From contig DATKWV010000103.1 in assembly GCA_035529405.1 (NCBI GenBank), positions 1-20,347 of the forward strand: 20,347 nt of DNA. The letters are read 5' to 3'. This DNA is from DATKWV01 sp035529405 (GTDB lineage Bacteria > Planctomycetota > Phycisphaerae > Sedimentisphaerales > Anaerobacaceae). The position numbers and the translations under genes are program-made. The notes under the pieces are model-generated. The model did not search any database and was not told the DNA's origin. It was given only the letters and a program-made list of their open reading frames with translations. Every line of letters begins with the position of its first letter. Position 1 is the first letter of the stretch. Below are positions 15,587-20,347 of the stretch, in pieces.

Positions 15587-15809
15587 AGGCCGGGGTACAG
15601 GGATTTTTAGCGTTGACCGCGTGCCCGTGGCGCTGAAAAACGCCCAACGGGACCGGGGGGAAAAGAGTCAACTTGCCTTCCAGTGTTTTTACATTTTTCC
15701 CCAGACTTTTTATCTACAAATGTTCAAGCAAGGCCCGTTGTTATCTCATCGCAGTTATTCGTGTTTTCTTTGCAATATGTATCATAAATGCGTTCCATAT
15801 ATGAAAAGA

Positions 15810-15828
15810 GGGCGCCCTGGGGACGCCC
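15810..15828. terminator. Bidirectional intrinsic terminator
   Basis: GGGCG/CGCCC stem with an inner CC/GG pair. T-rich tails lie on both sides: ATCTTTCTTTTC to the right for the plus-strand TPR gene, and TCTTTTCAT on the minus strand after the oxidase gene. The rest of the gap 15587-15870 shows no gene. Confidence 0.65.
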
Positions 15829-15870
15829 CCCATCTTTCTTTTCTCAAGAATGACTAAATCATTTGTTTGC

Positions 15871-17818
15871 CTAAGGTACCCGAACAAGTTTTACAGCATC
15901 CGCGTTAGTGCTGTTGCTATCGCCCGTTCTAGCATAGATAGTCACGCTTGCGGTACCGTCAAATGTGTATGTACCCAGCAGATTCCATTGACTGCCGTTG
16001 ACTTTCTGGTTGACATATACGGTGTCAAGCGAGGTGAAGTTATTACTTATTCTATGCCGAGCGTTAGTCACTCTGCTTGGCCATACTGTATGCCATTCAT
16101 AAACCTCATAAGTTCCCGGTACAAGATCGGCGAAGAAAGTGAACCGGCCGCGATAGGTTCTGCTCCAGACAGAATCAATTCCCCAATAGCCCGAGGCTCC
16201 TGAAACTTGCCATGTGCCTACAGATAATGTGTTTGCACTTCTGTTATCAACTATCACCTCAACAAGGGATGAAGGTGTAACACTGTTGGAAGGTGCTGAA
16301 GCCGGCCCTGTTCCAATCGCATTTGTTGCAGTTACCGTAAAGGTATAGGCAGTGCCGTTTGTAAGACCTGTTACCGTTATTGGGCTTTCAGGTCCGCTGG
16401 CTGTTATACCTTCCGGATTCGAGGTTACGGTATATAATGTAATTGCACTGCCGCCGTCCGACACAGGAGCGGTAAAGCTTACAGTCGCCTGGGCGTCACC
16501 GGCAACGGCGGTAACATCGGTTGGAGCACCAGGCGCAGTCGCTGTTTGAACCACTTGGTATGGCCGCATCATCTCGTTATCTTCATGGTCGATTATGTGG
16601 CAATGCCATACGTACAGACCCGCAATGTCGAACCTGGCTTTCACTCTCGTTATTTCACCGGGATAGGCTATGACCGTATCTTTGTAACCTGTTTCCCAAG
16701 TTTCCGGGGCCCTTGTGGCAGGACCGCCTATTACGTCACCAATCGGTGTTCGATCCACAACCTGGAACATGACCAAATGCAAGTGAATGGGGTGTGCGTC
16801 CATAGTAAAGTTGTGTATCTCCCATATTTCGGTGTCATTAAGTTGTGGGTTCTCGGTAATGGCATCCATCCATGCCAAAGGGTTGCCTGAGCCATCAGGA
16901 TTGACAGTTCCAAGCAATGCCTGTGCAGGTCCGAACGGCACAGCAAATGGATCTTCGCTGACGACTATATTGCCGTTGGCATCGACTATGACGTTGACAG
17001 TGGCGGACTCGGCCTCGTTCAACGATACCTGCCTGGTAACGCTCGGGTCACCCAAAGGTGTGAATGCCGGCAACACCAGTGCAGCGGGCGCAGTGCTCGT
17101 ATCCGGCAGCGATCCAGTCCCGGCAGCTACAACAACGAACTTCATGACCTGGCCTGTTGTATTCGGATCTGCAGGAGCAAAATCTATACCAGGCGTGCCG
17201 CCGCCAAATGGCTCATCAGGTCCTATATTCTGCAATACAACCTCTGTGCCAGGGGCAAGTCCTGTGAAATCAATGATTATATCAGCACGCTCAGCAGGCC
17301 CAATGAGCAGCTCTGAAAGGTTTACCGGTGCAGGCAGGAAGCCGCCTTCCGAGCCTATCTGCCAAAAAGATATGGCCGGGTTATCCATCTTAAGCATCAA
17401 GAAGCGTGCATTGCAGCCATTCAGCAGGCGAAAACGGTATCTTCTCGGCTCGACATTGAGATAAGGCCAGGTCCTGCCGTTGACAACCATTGTGTTTCCG
17501 AAAAACTCCGGATTCCATAAGGGCGACACATCACTCATAAGCATGTTCAGTGGATTGATATCCGGATAAAAAGGAATCTGAAGCTGTGAAGGAAACAAAC
17601 CTTCAAAAAATGCCCTGTTGTCAGGGAAGAACAGTTGGCCGTTTCTGGTAAAAATACGGTCCTGTATGGCGATGGGAATTTCATAATATTTCATCCCGGC
17701 CGGGGTCACCAGGCATAGGTGCAGGGCCGGGCAAAATACCATCGGCAAGGTCGCTGCCGCCGCCGCGGAGGTGGTAGAAGCCGGCAGGGCCGGCATAAAC
17801 ATTCAGCGGCCCGCGGCC
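15871..17818 (-). pseudogene. Multicopper oxidase, 5'-truncated and frameshifted, with FnIII and golvesin-like domains
   Basis: The main open frame (15871-17802) encodes the second and third cupredoxin domains of a bilirubin oxidase/CotA-like multicopper oxidase. Copper motifs are HPIHLH (residues 337-342 of that frame) and HCHIIDHEDNEMM (400-412; Cys401 and Met411 for type 1 copper). A fibronectin III domain (~425-512) and a golvesin C-terminal-like domain (~515-643, ending NADAVKLVRVP) follow. Upstream, PLNVYAGPAGFYHLRGG clearly belongs to the same oxidase but lies in another frame; an extra base in the CCCC run at 17702-17705 explains the shift. Before PLNVYAG the N-terminal cupredoxin domain with its HxH copper ligands is missing and the frame runs into a peptide-binding protein. 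The trinuclear copper site cannot form, so the product would be inactive. An assembly chimera is the alternative. Confidence 0.85.
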
Positions 17819-18350
17819 AGCCGTTCCAAATACAAACGGTCCCTCATCAATGTGAATGCGGATGGCCTGATGTGCTAATCGGTGCCGCTTTTCCAGTTCC
17901 TTTTCATTTTTCATCTTTTCAAATATTTCTATCAGTTTTTTTACCGGCCCGGTCGGAGCTTCGCCTTTTTTGCCGCCGGTTTCATACCAAAGTCCTGTCT
18001 GAGGATGCCAGAACACCGCCTGATTCGGAAACACCCAACCATAACCGCAGAATATATTCATACTGCTTCCTCCCACCCAGCTACTGATGGTAAACTCGCC
18101 TAACTGTTGACGTTTAAGACGTTTTATCTCAGGCGGAGTATATAATATCACTTCTATCGGAAGCTTGCGTCAGCCATCAGCTGCTATTAGCGCCGCATCA
18201 TTGGCATATCTGAGCTCACTTGCGTTTATCGCGTCAAATACCAGAGACAATCTTTTGCCGTCAGGCCGCAGCCGATAACCATCTGTCTTTGCAACCGGCA
18301 AAAAGCAATAATCCGATTAAAAACAGTTTATATAAAAATTTTCTACCCAT
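17813..18350 (-). pseudogene. Decayed peptide-binding lipoprotein (family 5 solute-binding protein)
   Basis: ATG 18350 opens a lipoprotein signal, MGRKFLYKLFLIGLLLFAGC, with AGGA upstream, three bases after the oppF stop codon. After CKDR the frame changes and continues as GYRLRPDGKRLSLVF, a segment from the C-terminal lobe of OppA/DppA-like proteins, so the bulk of the protein (probably 300-400 residues) is deleted. In that second frame a TGA at 18170-18172 replaces an expected Trp in ADG-W-RKL. The frame then stays open through WYETGGKKGEAPTG and RIHIDEGPFVFGTAG. After GTAGRG it fuses directly to multicopper oxidase sequence near 17807-17818. Three separate lesions argue for a real pseudogene. 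Position after oppDF shows that it was the binding protein of that importer. Confidence 0.85.
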
Positions 18351-18353
18351 TGA

Positions 18354-19352
18354 TTATATTCCTGCAAGCGATAATTCTTTGCAGAAATGACAGGTTACAG
18401 CTGTTCGGTCATCAGCTTCTTTAAGCTGCGGTATTTCCTTCGAACAAATATCCTTTGCATACTGACATCTGGTTCTAAAAACACAACCGCCTGGCGGATT
18501 AGCAGGGTCAGGGACATCCCCCTGCAAAGTAATATGTTTTTTGCTTTTCTGCAATCTCGGGTCGGCAACCGGTATAGCCGACAGAAGTGTTTCTGTGTAA
18601 GGATGCCCGGGATTTTTATAGAGTTTCTCCGCCGGGCTTATTTCCATAATTTTGCCCAAATACATCACCACAATGCGATCACTTATATGCTCAACTACAC
18701 TCAGGTCGTGCGCTATAAAAATATAAGAAAGGTTATGCTCTGCCTTTAACTGTGCCAGCAGATTCAATATCTGCGCCTGCACAGACACATCCAATGCAGA
18801 TACCGGTTCATCCGCTACGATCAAGTCCGGCTCAAGCGCCAGTGACCGGGCAATTCCTATCCTCTGCCTTTGTCCGCTGCTAAAGGCGTGCGGATAGCAC
18901 CTCATCGCGTGCTTACTCAATCCAACTTTTTTTAGTAATTCCTCGACCCTGTCCTGGATTTGGCTTTTTTTGCATCTCTTATTTATCCTCAATGGCTCTG
19001 CCACAATATCCCCAACCGTCATTCGAGGATTAAGCGATGAATGCGGGTCCTGAAATATCATCTGCATCCGAGGCCTATATGCCTTGATTTCTTTGTGACT
19101 TAACTTGCAAAGGTCAACTTTTTCTTTGCCGAATATCACCTGCCCGTCAGTCGGCCTCATCAGCCTTAATATACAGCGCCCCGTGGTCGTCTTGCCGCAC
19201 CCGCTCTCACCAACCAGTCCTAACGTCTCGCCCCTTGCCAGGTCGAATGTCACACCATCGACAGCTTTTACATAACCGACAGTACGCCTGAATATCCCTT
19301 TTTGTATGGGAAAGTATTTCTTTAAATTTTTTACCTGTAAAAGATTATCCAT
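18354..19352 (-). CDS. oppF: Oligopeptide/dipeptide ABC transporter ATP-binding protein (OppF type)
   Basis: A 332-residue ATPase of the Opp/Dpp peptide importer, acting at the inner face of the cytoplasmic membrane with OppD to drive the OppBC permease. Walker A is GESGCGKT (48-55), the Q-loop is MIFQDPHSSLNPR, the signature is FSSGQRQR, and Walker B is LIVADEP followed by SALDVS; the switch His is in IAHDLS. The signature has Ser where FSGGQ is usual, a single substitution in a motif that contacts ATP. The C-terminal extension carries the family's Cys cluster (CVFRTRCQYAKDIC, then TCHFC). The start ATG follows the oppD stop after one base (TGA-T-ATG), and its own stop is three bases before the relic binding-protein gene. 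Confidence 0.95.
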   Translation of the reverse strand: MDNLLQVKNLKKYFPIQKGIFRRTVGYVKAVDGVTFDLARGETLGLVGESGCGKTTTGRCILRLMRPTDGQVIFGKEKVDLCKLSHKEIKAYRPRMQMIFQDPHSSLNPRMTVGDIVAEPLRINKRCKKSQIQDRVEELLKKVGLSKHAMRCYPHAFSSGQRQRIGIARSLALEPDLIVADEPVSALDVSVQAQILNLLAQLKAEHNLSYIFIAHDLSVVEHISDRIVVMYLGKIMEISPAEKLYKNPGHPYTETLLSAIPVADPRLQKSKKHITLQGDVPDPANPPGGCVFRTRCQYAKDICSKEIPQLKEADDRTAVTCHFCKELSLAGI

Positions 19353-19353
19353 A

Positions 19354-20347
19354 TCAGTTTTCTTTATCGTAAAGCCAGCATCTTACAAAATGATTGTCAT
19401 TTAAGTTTTTTAATTGCGGCATTTGCCTGCAAATATCCATTCGATGCCTGCACCGAGGCCCGAAGCTACACCCTTTGGGAAGCAGCAACGGATGCGGCAC
19501 CGCTCCGCCGATAACATTCAAAGGCCCATCCGTTACTTTACCTAATTTCGGGATCGAATCCAAAAGCCCCTTTGTGTAAGGATGTTTGTTGTCGTAAAAA
19601 ATATCATTCGTCCCGCACCTCTCCACAACCTTCCCCGCATACATTATGATAACTTCATCTGCCATATCAGCGATAACACCCAGGTCGTGAGTTATCATCA
19701 GTATCGTCATACCCATTTGTTCCTGAAGCTCTTTCATAAGCTCAAGCACCTGGGCCTGAATAGTTACGTCAAGGGCTGTCGTTGGCTCATCGGCTATCAA
19801 CAAAACCGGCTCACACGCCAGTGCCATCGCTATCATCGCCCGTTGCCGCATTCCCCCCGATAGCTGATGAGGATATTCCCTTGCCCGCTGAGCTGGTGCA
19901 GGTATTCGAACTTTTTCCAGCATCTCCACCGCGCGATTAAATGCCTCTTTCCTGCCGAGTTTTTGATGAAGGATGATACCCTCTGCGATTTGATTTCCGA
20001 TGCTATGCACGGGATTTAGCGATGTCATCGGCTCCTGAAATATCATCGCTATTTCGTTGCCCCGAACCTTGCACATCTGGGCTTCGGAAAGTTCGGTCAG
20101 TACCTTTTTACCATCTTTGCCGTTCAATATAATCTTGCCGGCAACAATTTTGCCCGGCGGCTGAACTAATCGCATAATCGAATAAGCCGTAACCGTCTTG
20201 CCGCAGCCGCTTTCACCGACCAGGCCGACGGTTTTACCTTTGGGAATCTCTAAACTTAGACCGTTAACCGCCTTTGCCGCACCCTCATCAAGCATAAAGT
20301 GCGTATGCAAATCCTCTATAGTCAACAGGGGTTCACTGCCTTGTGTT
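19354..20347 (-). CDS. oppD: Oligopeptide/dipeptide ABC transporter ATP-binding protein (OppD type), 5' end outside window
   Basis: At least 323 residues of the OppD/DppD ATPase. Walker A is GESGCGKT (37-44, counting from TTG 20325), the Q-loop is MIFQEPMTSLNP, the signature is LSGGMRQR, Walker B is LLIADEP, and the switch His is in MITHDLG. The C-terminal Cys cluster CSFGPRCRHRMDIC is present. The frame stays open to the right edge and reads GSEPLLTIEDLHTHF, the usual family N-terminus, so TTG 20325 is probably not the start and the gene begins beyond 20347. Permease genes would be expected further upstream, outside the window. It is translationally close to oppF and appears intact. Confidence 0.95.
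   Translation of the reverse strand, partial: TQGSEPLLTIEDLHTHFMLDEGAAKAVNGLSLEIPKGKTVGLVGESGCGKTVTAYSIMRLVQPPGKIVAGKIILNGKDGKKVLTELSEAQMCKVRGNEIAMIFQEPMTSLNPVHSIGNQIAEGIILHQKLGRKEAFNRAVEMLEKVRIPAPAQRAREYPHQLSGGMRQRAMIAMALACEPVLLIADEPTTALDVTIQAQVLELMKELQEQMGMTILMITHDLGVIADMADEVIIMYAGKVVERCGTNDIFYDNKHPYTKGLLDSIPKLGKVTDGPLNVIGGAVPHPLLLPKGCSFGPRCRHRMDICRQMPQLKNLNDNHFVRCWLYDKEN

Noticed and set aside
18170..18172. TGA recoded as Trp
   Set aside because: TGA serves as a normal stop elsewhere in the window (for example oppD), and the same gene has a deletion and a frame change, so decay is the simpler explanation.

Overview
The window looks like a planctomycete chromosome segment, probably Phycisphaerae or Sedimentisphaerales-like. 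The evidence is the 3' part of a 16S rRNA with planctomycete-type variants (such as CAACGCGCAGAACC and CCGCCCGTCAAGTGATGG), a 16S gene that ends in its own terminator with no tRNA, 23S or 5S after it, and a gene set with a FlgI-like/HEAT lipoprotein and a paired M16 peptidase. The lineage call is inference; no alignment was run.

Layout: 1-701 is the 16S 3' part, with a UUCG-loop terminator at 807-838. 895-978 holds short heptameric tandem repeats. 1018-5075 is a restriction-modification (R-M) locus of two ages. The outer parts are plus-strand relics of a type III system: promoter, ribosome binding site and first ~70 codons of a Mod-like methyltransferase at the left, and a ~50-residue Res fragment at the right. 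Between them, on the minus strand and visibly more AT-rich, sits an apparently intact type IIS operon: an AlwI/BspD6I-family endonuclease followed by two beta-class DPPY methyltransferases. Heptameric repeats lie outside both relics.

5159-14266 is a minus-strand block of housekeeping and cell-envelope genes. In transcription order these are a membrane-anchored hypothetical protein, YjbQ, a lipoprotein with a FlgI-like domain and HEAT-type repeats, SMC, and an inactive/active pair of M16 peptidases. Heptameric repeats fill the gap in front of smc and run up to its start codon. At 14261-14530 a plus-strand extended -10 promoter and a minus-strand promoter face each other, and a ~230-nt structured leader precedes an exported Arg/Tyr-rich TPR protein (14531-15586).

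15810-15828 is a bidirectional terminator. 15871-20347 is minus-strand: an Opp/Dpp-type peptide importer with OppD (entering from beyond the right edge) and OppF, then a badly decayed substrate-binding protein fused to a truncated, frameshifted multicopper oxidase carrying fibronectin III and golvesin-like domains. OppD and OppF look intact, but their adjacent binding protein does not.

The most rewarding signals are the type III relics around the type IIS operon, the five heptamer-period repeat arrays, the chimeric binding-protein/oxidase pseudogene, the FlgI-HEAT lipoprotein and the structured leader.
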